Below are positions 18,376-26,475 of a stretch of 64,000 nt of DNA, piece by piece. Source of the DNA: AC-32 sp963754265 (GTDB taxonomy: Bacteria > Actinomycetota > Thermoleophilia > Gaiellales > Gaiellaceae). Numbering within the stretch: position 1 is the stretch's first letter; every line of letters starts with the position of its first letter. The notes under the pieces were generated by a model. The model was not told the origin of the DNA. It worked only from the letters and a program-made list of their open reading frames with translations, and did not search any database. The position numbers and the translations under genes were made by a program. The stretch spans positions 62,001 through 126,000 of the forward strand of contig CAVWFB010000001.1 of assembly GCA_963754265.1 (NCBI GenBank), written 5' to 3'.

Positions 18376-19437
18376 CTAGAGGGCGGTGGCTGCGCGCTCG
18401 TGCCTGTGTCGCAGCCAGTCCAGGAACAGCACCTGGATCGAGCCGGCGACCGGGATCGCGCCGAGGGCCCCGAGAATCCCGGCAAGCTCGGCACCGATGA
18501 GGATCGAGATCAGCACCGCGAGCGGCGAGAGCTGCACCGTGCGCCCGTAGACGACCGGCTGCAGGATGTGGTTCTCGATCTGCTGGTAGACGATGAAGAA
18601 GACGACCACCACGATCCCGGCCGGGATCGAGTGGAGGAAGGCGACGGTCCCGATCAGGATCGCCGCGATCGTCGCGCCGGCGAGCGGGATCAGGTCGAGG
18701 ATCGCCACGATCAGCCCGAGCGCCACCGCGAACGGCACGCCCATGACCAGGAGCACGACCGTCGTCAGCCCGCCGGCGATCAGGCTGATCAGCAGGTTGC
18801 CTGTCACGTAGCCGCCCACCGTTCGGTAGATCTCGAAGCCCACGTTGCGCCAGCGCTCCTGCGCGCGCTCCGGCATGAGGCCGTAGGCCCGGTCGACCCA
18901 GGTCGGGCCCTCGAGGAGCATGAAGAAGGTCATGAAGGCGATCGTGAGCGTGCCGACGACGATCGTGATCACGCCCTTGGCGACGGAGATCGCGACTCCG
19001 GAGAGGCCGAGCACCCTCGTCGCCCCGCCCTCCTTGATCGCGTCCCGGATGCGCTCCTGGAGGTGGTACTTCGTCTCGAGGAAACCGAGCCGCCCACGCC
19101 CGTGGGTGATGTCGCGCGTGTAGTCGGGCAGCTTCTGCACGAAGTCGTTCACCTGGTTCACGAGGGTCGGGACGAAGAGGAAGCCGATCAGGGCCAGGAA
19201 CGCGAGCGTGAGCACGAACGTGACCCCGGCAGCGGCGCCGCGGCGCTTCAGCCCGTGGCGTTGGAACCACTCCACCGCCGGGTTGAGTGCCAGGGCCAGG
19301 AAGAGCGCGATCAGGATCCACGTCAGCACGTGGCGGGCGATCCAGATCACCTCGAGGACGACCGCGACCGCGATGATCGTTCCGAGCAGCGACAGCACGG
19401 TCCGCAGCCGGAAGCGGACGAGACGCTCCGGGATCAC
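18376..19437 (-). CDS. AI-2E family transporter (permease-like membrane protein)
   Basis: A 353-residue polytopic membrane protein. Early transmembrane helices include TVLSLLGTIIAVAVVLEVIW and ILIALFLALALNPAVEWFQR, with the typical central soluble stretch (VNQVNDFVQKLPDYTRDITHG). A late set of helices follows, including IVAILDLIPLAGATIAAILIG and the family signature YQQIENHILQPVVYGRTVQLSPLAVLISILIGAELAGILGALGAIPVAGS (only landmarks given). The family includes AI-2 exporters, Na+/H+ antiporters and uncharacterised permeases, so the substrate is unknown. It precedes a CAP-domain gene on the minus strand and is divergent from tRNA-Gly. Confidence 0.9.
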   Translation of the reverse strand: MIPERLVRFRLRTVLSLLGTIIAVAVVLEVIWIARHVLTWILIALFLALALNPAVEWFQRHGLKRRGAAAGVTFVLTLAFLALIGFLFVPTLVNQVNDFVQKLPDYTRDITHGRGRLGFLETKYHLQERIRDAIKEGGATRVLGLSGVAISVAKGVITIVVGTLTIAFMTFFMLLEGPTWVDRAYGLMPERAQERWRNVGFEIYRTVGGYVTGNLLISLIAGGLTTVVLLVMGVPFAVALGLIVAILDLIPLAGATIAAILIGTVAFLHSIPAGIVVVVFFIVYQQIENHILQPVVYGRTVQLSPLAVLISILIGAELAGILGALGAIPVAGSIQVLFLDWLRHRHERAATAL

Positions 19438-19499
19438 CCGCTCAGGATCGCGGCGGCGTCGGACGTTCGGCGCGCCGCGCTAGGCTTGCCCACGCGCAC

Positions 19500-19570
<71 letters not shown>

Positions 19571-19634
19571 TCCGCAGAGCAGGACGGCCGTCCCTGCGCG
19601 GTGGAAGGCCGCCCGGAACAGCGAGAATGCGCGC

Positions 19635-20244
19635 GTGGACGAGGTGATCCTCGCGCGACACGGCGAGAGCGAGCTCTCGGTCGTCGGACGCACCAACGGC
19701 GATCCGGCAACCGCCTGCGCGCTCACCGAGACCGGCCGCCAGGAGGCGCGCAGGCTCGGTCAAATGCTCGCCCCGGCTCGGATCGACCTCTGCGTCGTCT
19801 CGGAGTTCCAGCGCGCCCAGGAGACGGCCGACCTCGCACTCGAAGGCCGCGGCATCCCCCGGCTCGTCTGCCCCGACTTCAACGACATCCGCTTCGGCGA
19901 CTTCGAGGGCCACGCCCTGACCGAGTACCGCGCCTGGGCGCACGCGCACGGGCCCGAGGTCCACGCGCCGGGCGGCGGCGACAGCCGGGCCGAGACCGTC
20001 CGCCGCTACATCCGGGGCTACCGCATGATTCTCGAGCGGCCCGAGCGGAAGATCCTCGCTCGTCGCACACGGCCTCCCCGTGCGCTACATCCTCGACGCC
20101 GACAACGGCAGGGACCCCGCCGCGGCCGTCGCGCAGGTGCCCTACGCGGAGCCATTCCAGCTCGACACGAAGGAACTCGTCACGGCGGTGGAGCGACTGG
20201 AGGTCTGGGCGTCTTCACCCTCGTGGGGCCGCAGTGTGGGCTGA
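19635..20244 (+). CDS. Histidine phosphatase (phosphoglycerate-mutase-like) with a one-base frame break
   Basis: The N-terminal part shows VILARHGESELSV with the phospho-accepting His, an ETGRQEARRLGQML helix and VVSEFQRAQETADLAL. The second catalytic His lies in VAHGLPVRYIL, which is read in a different frame. The break is at about 20055, where ATC CTC is followed by an extra base before GTC GTC GCA CAC. Removing one base gives a protein of about 202 residues ending at 20244. Because both essential histidines are needed and the downstream frame is well conserved, a sequence error or a very recent mutation is more likely than long-term decay. The gene follows tRNA-Gly by 64 bp. Confidence 0.8.
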
Positions 20245-20357
20245 CACGCCTTCGCTTCTACCGGTAAAGCGGCCCCTAGACAGAACGGTCACTTTCGCTT
20301 AGCGTGGCTAGATCTGCGGCGGGGGATGCCCGCTTGTACCGGGGAGAAGGAGGGCTA

Positions 20358-21245
20358 ATGACGTTCAAGCGCCTGCTTGGAATTACGGGAGCGCTTTGCG
20401 CTGTCGCCGTGCTCACGGGGTCTGTCGGGGCCGGTGCGGCGCGAACACCGACGAGGCACGCAATCAATCTCTCGACGAACGCGGCGGTCAAGCAGTACCT
20501 GCGCTCGCTCGGGATCTCGCCGCGCGGCGTTGTGATTCAGCGCGGCGCACGGAACTACGCGGGGCCGCACTGCCCCGGGAAGGGTTGGAACTGCACGCGC
20601 TCGCAGAGGGTTGTCCAGATCGCGACGCCGACGCGCGTACGCGCGAGCATCGGAGCGCGGACCTTCATGGGAAATAAGCCGCCGCCGCCGACGAACGTCA
20701 TGAAGTGCAGCAAAACGACTGGCTCGAGCCAATCATGCGTCGTGATGCAGTCGGCACCCGCGGGCTTCTCCAATCTCGCGCAGGTCGACGAGACGATCTC
20801 GCAGTCTGGCCAGACGCTGAACGGGAGCCAGGACGCCCAGATCACGCAGACGAGCCTGGACGGCGCGAACCAGGTCCAGCTCAAGTTGACGATCACGCAG
20901 TCGGCGACGACGGGGGGAGCGAGCGTCTCTCAGAACGTGACGAGCTCGCAGAACTTCAGCATCTCGCAGACGTCGACGAGTGGTGCTCAGTCGATCCAAG
21001 TCGAACAGTCCGCGACCCAAAGCGAAACGGCGAACTCCGCGACGATCGGGGACTCAGGTACGCGAGTGGCGACCTCGTCGGTCACATCATCGCAGTCGAG
21101 CTCCGGCGTCTCCACGACGAAGATCAGGCAAATCCACAACATCACCCAGAAAGCGCTCGGGCCGAACGTCGATCAGACCGCCATCGACCCGATGAAGTGC
21201 TGCGCGAACGCAGAGCGGAAACCCAAACGACACAGTGAGGTCTGA
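20358..21245 (+). CDS. Secreted Gln/Ser/Thr-rich repetitive protein, function unknown
   Basis: ATG at 20358 is preceded by AAGGAGGG, which fixes the start. The 295-residue frame begins with a signal peptide (LLGITGALCAVAVLTGSVGAGA). Residues about 125-250 form imperfect repeats rich in Gln, Ser and Thr, with motifs such as QDAQITQTSLDGANQVQLKL, TITQSATTGG, SQNFSISQTS and QSIQVEQSATQSE. Gln recurs with a spacing of about 10 or 20 residues, as in beta-helical or amyloid-forming surface proteins, but the exact curlin consensus is not met. Cysteine pairs (HCPGKGWNC, MKCSKTTGSSQSC) could form disulfides. The frame ends at 21245, but similar reading continues downstream in other frames, so the true protein may be longer. 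Confidence 0.6.
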   Translation: MTFKRLLGITGALCAVAVLTGSVGAGAARTPTRHAINLSTNAAVKQYLRSLGISPRGVVIQRGARNYAGPHCPGKGWNCTRSQRVVQIATPTRVRASIGARTFMGNKPPPPTNVMKCSKTTGSSQSCVVMQSAPAGFSNLAQVDETISQSGQTLNGSQDAQITQTSLDGANQVQLKLTITQSATTGGASVSQNVTSSQNFSISQTSTSGAQSIQVEQSATQSETANSATIGDSGTRVATSSVTSSQSSSGVSTTKIRQIHNITQKALGPNVDQTAIDPMKCCANAERKPKRHSEV

Positions 21246-21955
21246 ACCAGAACGGGTCGTGCAGACGACCGGGGACGCCACGCCCAACATCAGCGCGATC
21301 TACGAGGCCGACTGCCAGAGCTCGGGCAACTGCACTGCCACCGAGACGCAGAACACGAACGGGACAGACGTCCACGAACACGAGCTCGGGCAGCACGTCA
21401 ACACCGACTTCACTGCACGGGCACGACGTGCACGCAGGGCGCGATCGCGTTCGACGGCTCGCCGGGCACCGCCGCGCCGCCCGCGACTCTCGGGCCGTAC
21501 ACGATGACGCCGTTCGGGCACGATGGGCGTGCCGAGTGGGACGCGTCTCGGACGTTCCGGATCCCGCCGGCACGATCGGTTCTCGCCCCGCCGCTGCAGC
21601 ACGAAGGCATCGGTCAGGGCTGGGCGACCTGGAGTCACGGTTACACCGGCGACGTGTACGACACTTCGCGGTCGGCGGACGCAGATCACGATCACGTTGC
21701 CGGCCGGGGACGAAGGCGTTCTACTTCTACGCCGAGCCAGAGCAGTTCGCTGTCTTCTCGGTCGAGGCGACGGCGCAGGACGGCACTACATCCGGACCGA
21801 TCCCCGTGCAAGGCGATGCTGGAGCGCAGTACTTCGGCTTCTACGGCACCGGCGCAGCGACGCTGGCGTCGATCACCGTCACGACTGCCGATCCGACCGG
21901 GTTCGCGGTTGGCGAGTTCGGGATCAACCCGGCGGCCGGTCCGGTGATCCCCTGA
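21246..21955 (+). pseudogene. Frame-disrupted continuation encoding a secreted-protein C-terminal region
   Basis: Protein-like sequence continues after the stop at 21245 but hops between frames. Segments are TTGDATPNISAIYEADCQSS (from about 21264), CTGTTCTQGAIAFDGSPGTA (from about 21414), TMTPFGHDGRAEW through GWATWSHGYTGDVYDT (to about 21665), RRTQITITLPAG (near 21680) and FYFYAEPEQFAVFSVEAT through GINPAAGPVIP (to the stop at 21955). At least three single-base shifts are needed to join them. This is either one long secreted protein starting at 20358 or two adjacent proteins, damaged by mutation or by assembly error. The last part resembles the terminal beta-sandwich of secreted actinobacterial proteins of unknown role. 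Confidence 0.55.
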
Positions 21956-22013
21956 AGCAGCTCGGACGCTTCCGCGGCGGGCCTCGCGCTCGCCGCGGAA
22001 GCGCTCCATTCGG

Positions 22014-25000
22014 CTACCTGGGCGTTCCGAGCGAACCCGCTTCGGCCTGCTCGGCGAGCTCGGCCAGCTCCTTGTCGATCTGCTCGACCATCGCCCGCGC
22101 TTCCATCCGCACGAACGAGGCGCGCGCTCGCTCCAGCTCCGCTCTCGCGCCGCCAAGATCGCCGAAGGCCCTCAGCGAGCGCGCCAGCTCGATCCTGGTC
22201 TCGGCCGCGTCGATCACCAGCTCCTGCTCCTCCATCAGGCGGAGCGCCTCGGCAAACGCCGTCGCGGCGGTCGTCGACTCGCCGCCGCCGGTGGCGACGA
22301 TCGCCTCGCCCACGAGGTGCGCTGCGCGCGCGTAGTGATCCTCTTCCGGAATGCTGCGCGCGGCGAAGGCAACCAGCTCGCGAGCGTCCTCGATGCGGCC
22401 GCTGCGCACGAGCACCTCGGCGAGGTGGCGGTAGATGTCGATCGTCAGCCAGCCGCCGACTTCGAGCGCCAGTGGGAGCGCGTCCCGAAGCCGCTTCTCC
22501 GCGCAGTCGAGGTCGCCCCGGTCGATCTCGTAGCGCGAAAGCCAGCGCAGGTTCTGAATCTGGAGGAAGGTGTCCCCCGTCCGCTCGAGCCAGTCCAGCG
22601 CTTGCATGGCGAGCTCCTCGGCCAGCGCGACCTCGCCGCGGAGGTACTTCACCCTCCCCAGCAGCGTGGTCGCGCGCGCTTCGTCGCGGTGGCTGCCCTC
22701 TTCGCCGGCAAGCGCGACCGCCTGCTCGAACTGCTCCTCCGCCCCGGTGAGCAGTCCGAGGTTGTAGAGCTCGCTCCCCAGCCGCATGCACGCCTCGGTC
22801 AGGAGCGGCCGGTCGCCGTAGGCCCGCGCCCGCTCGAGTGCGTCCCGGAGGTCGTCCACCGCTGCGGCCGCCTCGCGGTCGAACCAGGCGCGCACGTTGG
22901 CCAGCTCGAAGGCGACGAGGATCTCGAGGCGACGGTCGCCGACCTGCTGCGCGAGCTCGGCCGCCTCGGCCAGCCGTTCACGCTCGTCGGCCGCGAGCCC
23001 CTGCTTCGAGTCGGCGTTCGCGAGCGTGAGGAGCACCGCGCACCGGAGGTGAGGCAGTTCGGCGGCGGCGGTCGCATCGGCGACCTGCGTCAGCTCCTCG
23101 CGGGCGAACTTGAGGTCGCCCCGCCCGACCAGCATGCGGGCGCGCCTGTAGCGGAGGTCGGAGCGTAGCGCGACCTCCGTCTCCTCCGCGAGCTCGAGCG
23201 CGCGGGTGTAGAAGCGCTCGGCCTCCCGGAAGCCCTCGCGCCGCTCCGCCTTCCCGGCCGCGCGCATCAAGGCCTCGACCGCGGGCACGACCGGCGGGGA
23301 CTCCAGCGGGCGGGCGACCGTGCGCGCGGTCAGGCAGGCCTGCTCGAGGTGGTAGGCGATGATCTCGCTGAGCTCGTCCTCGACCCTGGGCAGCTCGGTG
23401 ACCCAGTCGGCGAACTTCCGGTGCAGCACGGCCCGGCGCCCCTTCGGGAGCTGCCCGTAGGCGACGTCGCGAATCAGCACGTGCTTGAACGCGAACTCCC
23501 GCTCGCCTGTAATGCGCGAGGCACCCCCGGGTCTGACCAGGTCGCGGTGCTCCAGCTCGGCGAGCCCCTGGTCGAGGTCGCCGCCGATGCCGTTCATCGC
23601 CGCGACGGCCTCCGGCCAGAACGTCGTCCCGATCACGGACGCGTTCTGAGCAAGCAGCTTCTCCGCCGGCCCGAGCTGATCCAGCCGCGAGGTGATCAGC
23701 GCGTTCAGGTTCGACGGGACCGGCAGCTGCTCGTCCGGGGAAGCGCCGGCCTCAGCGATCATCCGCACCGTCTCCTCGAGGAAGAGCGGGTTTCCGCCCG
23801 CCACCTCGAGCAGACGGTCGACGGGAACCTGGATCCCGGCCGGGACGAGCTCAGCGATCAGCATCACGCTGTCCTTGCTACTCAGGGCATCGAGCTCGAG
23901 CGCACGGCGCCTCCGCTCGGAGACGAAGAGGGGCGATCCCGTCTCCCGCGCCTCGGGCCGCGCCGTTCCGAGGATGAGCAGCGGGGCCAGGGCGGCGCTC
24001 TGGCCGATGAAGGCCAGCAGCTCGAGCAGCGTCGGCTCGGCCCAGTGCAGATCCTCGATCACGATTGCGGTCGGACGCTGCTCGGCGCGCAGCTCGAGTA
24101 GGCGACGGATGCCCCAGTGCAGCTCTGTCTGACCGATCTCAACCGCCGAGTACGTGCCGAGGGGTGTAGTCGACGCGCCGATGAGGTTGGAGATCGCCGC
24201 GGCGATCGAGCGCAGCTCGTCCTTGTCGGTTGTCCCGAGCGACTCGAGCAGGGCGGCCAGCTTCGCCGCCTTCCCCTCGGCGTCGTCTTGGCGAAGGATC
24301 CCTGCGGCGTCCTCGACGATCTCCTGCACCGGCCAGTATGTGATCCCCTCGCCGTAGGAGAGGCACCGGCCCCAGTACACGTCGCACTGCTCCTCGAGCC
24401 GGTGCACGAGCTCGAGCAGGAGCCGGCTCTTTCCGATGCCCGGTGAGCCGAGGATCGTCACGACGCCCACGTGTGGCTCTTCCAGGCTCGCGTTGCAGAA
24501 CGTCGACAACTCCTCGAGCTCCTCCAACCGGCCGATCAGCTGCTGCTCAGCTCGAGGCCTCGCCGCTACGGCATCCTGCTCGGCCACGACTTCCCAGACG
24601 TGGACCGGCTCGGCTTTTCCCTTGGCCTGCAACGGCTCCGCGTCCCGGAACTCGAATGCGTGCTTCGTAGCCAGGTAGGTCTGCTCGCCGACCAGGATCC
24701 CGTCCGTAGGAGCGGCTGACTGGATGCGGGCAGCCGTGTTCAGCACGTCACCTGCGGCCGACCACTCGCCCTCGCTCGGCCGGGCGCCGAGCATGACCAG
24801 CGCCTCGCCGGTGTGGATGCCGATCCGAATGTGGAGGTCGAGCCACTGATCCTCGGCGTTCAGCTCGGCGATCCCCCTACGGACGGCAAGCCCCGCGCGA
24901 ATGCACCGTTCCGGGTCATCCTCGTGTGCCTTCGGCGAGCCGAAGAGCGCCAGGATGGCGTCGCCACTGAACTTCTCGAAGGTGCCGCCGTGCCGCTCGA

Positions 25001-25232
25001 GCTCGGCCCGCACACGCGCGTGGTACGGGGCGACGAGCGACTTGACGTCCTCGGGGTCGAGCTGCTCGGATCGCGCCGTCGAGCCGACGAGGTCGACGAA
25101 GATCGCCGTGATGATCTTTCGTTCCTCGCTCGGCGGCGTGGGAGCGGGCGCGCTGGCCAGGGGCGTGCCGCAGGCCAGGCAAAAGCGGGCTTGTGCGGGG
25201 TTTTCCGTACCGCATTCGATGCAAAACGGCAT
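22014..25232 (-). CDS. Zinc-ribbon, class III adenylate/guanylate cyclase, AAA/STAND ATPase and TPR-like regulator
   Basis: A 1072-residue multidomain signalling protein. Residues 1-25 form a zinc ribbon with CIEC and CLAC. Residues about 35-205 form a class III cyclase: FVDLVGSTARSEQL and FEKFSGDAILALFG supply metal-binding Asp residues and the Lys before SGD, and NTAARIQSAA supplies the transition-state Asn and Arg, so the site looks complete. A STAND/AAA ATPase follows, with Walker A GSPGIGKS near residue 268 and IVIEDLHWAEPTLLELL. The C-terminal half is alpha-helical TPR-like repeats. The protein is soluble. This architecture is common in actinobacteria and is thought to couple ligand or partner sensing to cyclic nucleotide output. 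A CNBD protein occurs at 38602. Confidence 0.9.
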   Translation of the reverse strand: MPFCIECGTENPAQARFCLACGTPLASAPAPTPPSEERKIITAIFVDLVGSTARSEQLDPEDVKSLVAPYHARVRAELERHGGTFEKFSGDAILALFGSPKAHEDDPERCIRAGLAVRRGIAELNAEDQWLDLHIRIGIHTGEALVMLGARPSEGEWSAAGDVLNTAARIQSAAPTDGILVGEQTYLATKHAFEFRDAEPLQAKGKAEPVHVWEVVAEQDAVAARPRAEQQLIGRLEELEELSTFCNASLEEPHVGVVTILGSPGIGKSRLLLELVHRLEEQCDVYWGRCLSYGEGITYWPVQEIVEDAAGILRQDDAEGKAAKLAALLESLGTTDKDELRSIAAAISNLIGASTTPLGTYSAVEIGQTELHWGIRRLLELRAEQRPTAIVIEDLHWAEPTLLELLAFIGQSAALAPLLILGTARPEARETGSPLFVSERRRRALELDALSSKDSVMLIAELVPAGIQVPVDRLLEVAGGNPLFLEETVRMIAEAGASPDEQLPVPSNLNALITSRLDQLGPAEKLLAQNASVIGTTFWPEAVAAMNGIGGDLDQGLAELEHRDLVRPGGASRITGEREFAFKHVLIRDVAYGQLPKGRRAVLHRKFADWVTELPRVEDELSEIIAYHLEQACLTARTVARPLESPPVVPAVEALMRAAGKAERREGFREAERFYTRALELAEETEVALRSDLRYRRARMLVGRGDLKFAREELTQVADATAAAELPHLRCAVLLTLANADSKQGLAADERERLAEAAELAQQVGDRRLEILVAFELANVRAWFDREAAAAVDDLRDALERARAYGDRPLLTEACMRLGSELYNLGLLTGAEEQFEQAVALAGEEGSHRDEARATTLLGRVKYLRGEVALAEELAMQALDWLERTGDTFLQIQNLRWLSRYEIDRGDLDCAEKRLRDALPLALEVGGWLTIDIYRHLAEVLVRSGRIEDARELVAFAARSIPEEDHYARAAHLVGEAIVATGGGESTTAATAFAEALRLMEEQELVIDAAETRIELARSLRAFGDLGGARAELERARASFVRMEARAMVEQIDKELAELAEQAEAGSLGTPR

Positions 25233-25268
25233 GGAAGAAGCGTACGTCGGCGGCGCGATCCCTTCTAG

Positions 25269-25343
25269 TCGGGACGGGCGGATTCGAACCGCCGGCCTCC
25301 TGCTCCCAAAGCAGGCGCGCTAACCAGGCTGCGCTACGTCCCG
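25269..25343 (-). tRNA. tRNA-Pro (anticodon TGG)
   Basis: Acceptor CGGGACG pairs with CGTCCCG, discriminator A. The anticodon arm CCTGC/GCAGG encloses TTTGGGA with anticodon TGG. The T-arm GGCGG-TTCGAAT-CCGCC is intact. It lies 36 bp upstream of the cyclase-ATPase start on the same strand. Confidence 0.95.
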
Positions 25344-25509
25344 CCGAGCGCGCAGTCTAGCTTTCGTCCCGGCCTGATCAGGCGTTCAGCCCCGGCGCCT
25401 GCGGTGGCAACGATTCCTGGAGTTTCTACGGCTGAGAGCGGCCTTTTCTTGCGGTTCGACGGTTCCAACCTTCACTTTTCGAGCGATATGTGTAACCGTT
25501 TACCTACTC

Positions 25510-25980
25510 GTGGCCAGGCGAGTACTGACTTGTGCGGCTGCGTACGTGGCCGCACTCATATTGGTCGGCGAAGCGCAACCGGCCCCCGTGGCTCACGCGG
25601 AGTCGTCCTTGCTGACCGCCATGAACGAGGTGCGGCTGGCCCACCACGTGCGCCCGCTCCACGCCGACTCGCGCCTCGAGCGCGCCGCTCGCGCGCACTC
25701 CTCGCAGATGCTCCGCTCGGGTGCCGTCTTCCACGGCGCTGTCGGCGCCCGCGTCCGTAGCTTCGGCGTGCGCGCTCCCCGGATCGGAGAGAACCTCGCC
25801 TGGGCGATGGGCCGGCTCGCACAGGCCCGCACCATCGTCAGGATGTGGATGGCGAGCCCCGAGCACCGGCGGAACCTGCTCGATCCGAGCTTCAGAATCG
25901 TGGGCGTCGGCGCGCTGCGAGGCACGTTCAGCGGCCGCCCGGGCACGCTGATGGTCACGACCGACTTCGCCGGCGGCTAG
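25510..25980 (+). CDS. Secreted CAP (SCP/PR1-like) domain protein, second copy
   Basis: A 156-residue protein with GTG start and a signal peptide (CAAAYVAALILVGEAQPAPV, cleavage near AHA-ES at about residue 31). The CAP domain shows LLTAMNEVRLAHHVRPL, ARAHSSQMLRSGAVFHGAVG, IGENLAWAMG and MWMASPEHRRNLLDPSFRIVGVG, giving the usual His and Glu cluster. It is a shorter paralogue of the protein at 17782-18318. The 160 bp upstream are AT-richer, with TTGCGG and TATGTG hexamers 33 bases apart that could belong to a promoter. It converges on the response-regulator gene at 25986 with only 5 bp between. Confidence 0.83.
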   Translation: MARRVLTCAAAYVAALILVGEAQPAPVAHAESSLLTAMNEVRLAHHVRPLHADSRLERAARAHSSQMLRSGAVFHGAVGARVRSFGVRAPRIGENLAWAMGRLAQARTIVRMWMASPEHRRNLLDPSFRIVGVGALRGTFSGRPGTLMVTTDFAGG

Positions 25981-25985
25981 GGCGG

Positions 25986-26435
25986 CTAGACCGGCTCGAT
26001 CAGATCGCGCAGCTCGGCGATCTTCTCGCGCCGGAGCTCGTCGCGCTCGCCACGGTCGACGCGTTCGATGAGCGCCAGCACGAGTGGCGCCAGCTCGACC
26101 GGGTTGAACGGCTTGGTCACGTAGTCGATCCCGCCGAGGTCGAGGCCGCGCGCACGGTCGCGGACCTCTGCCCGCGCCGTCAGGAACACGATCGGGATCG
26201 CGCTGGTGACGTCGCTGTCGAGCAGCTCCTCCGCGACCTGCCAGCCGTCCAGGCCGGGCATCATCACGTCGAGCAGGATCACGTCCGGCTCGTCGTTACG
26301 AGCCTTCTCCAGCCCGGTGGGCCCGTCGCGCGCCTCGAGCACTTCCATTCCCTCTGCTTCGAGGTTCACCCGGCAGAGCAGCCTGATCGGCGCCTCGTCG
26401 TCGATTACCAGCACCCTCGTCATCGGTCCCGCCAA
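25986..26435 (-). CDS. Single-domain response regulator (CheY-like receiver)
   Basis: A 149-residue receiver with no output domain. The acidic pair is in VLVIDDEAPIRLLC, the phospho-acceptor Asp is in PDVILLDVMMPGLDGW near residue 59, the conserved Thr is in IVFLTARAE and the Lys is in YVTKPFNP. All phosphorylation residues are therefore present. It directly follows the giant sensor kinase gene on the same strand (about 40 bp apart) and is the obvious partner. With no DNA-binding or enzymatic domain, it probably relays phosphate or controls a target by protein contact. If the kinase cannot autophosphorylate (see its H-box), another donor would be required. Confidence 0.93.
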   Translation of the reverse strand: MAGPMTRVLVIDDEAPIRLLCRVNLEAEGMEVLEARDGPTGLEKARNDEPDVILLDVMMPGLDGWQVAEELLDSDVTSAIPIVFLTARAEVRDRARGLDLGGIDYVTKPFNPVELAPLVLALIERVDRGERDELRREKIAELRDLIEPV

Positions 26436-26475
26436 GGTCGGAGGCGCCTTGCCCTATACCCGCTCGCGCCGCACT

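Noticed and set aside
23525..23545. GGTCTGACC sequence in the cyclase-ATPase gene
   Set aside because: It lies in coding sequence without the extended palindrome, so it is probably a chance match to the REP-like core.
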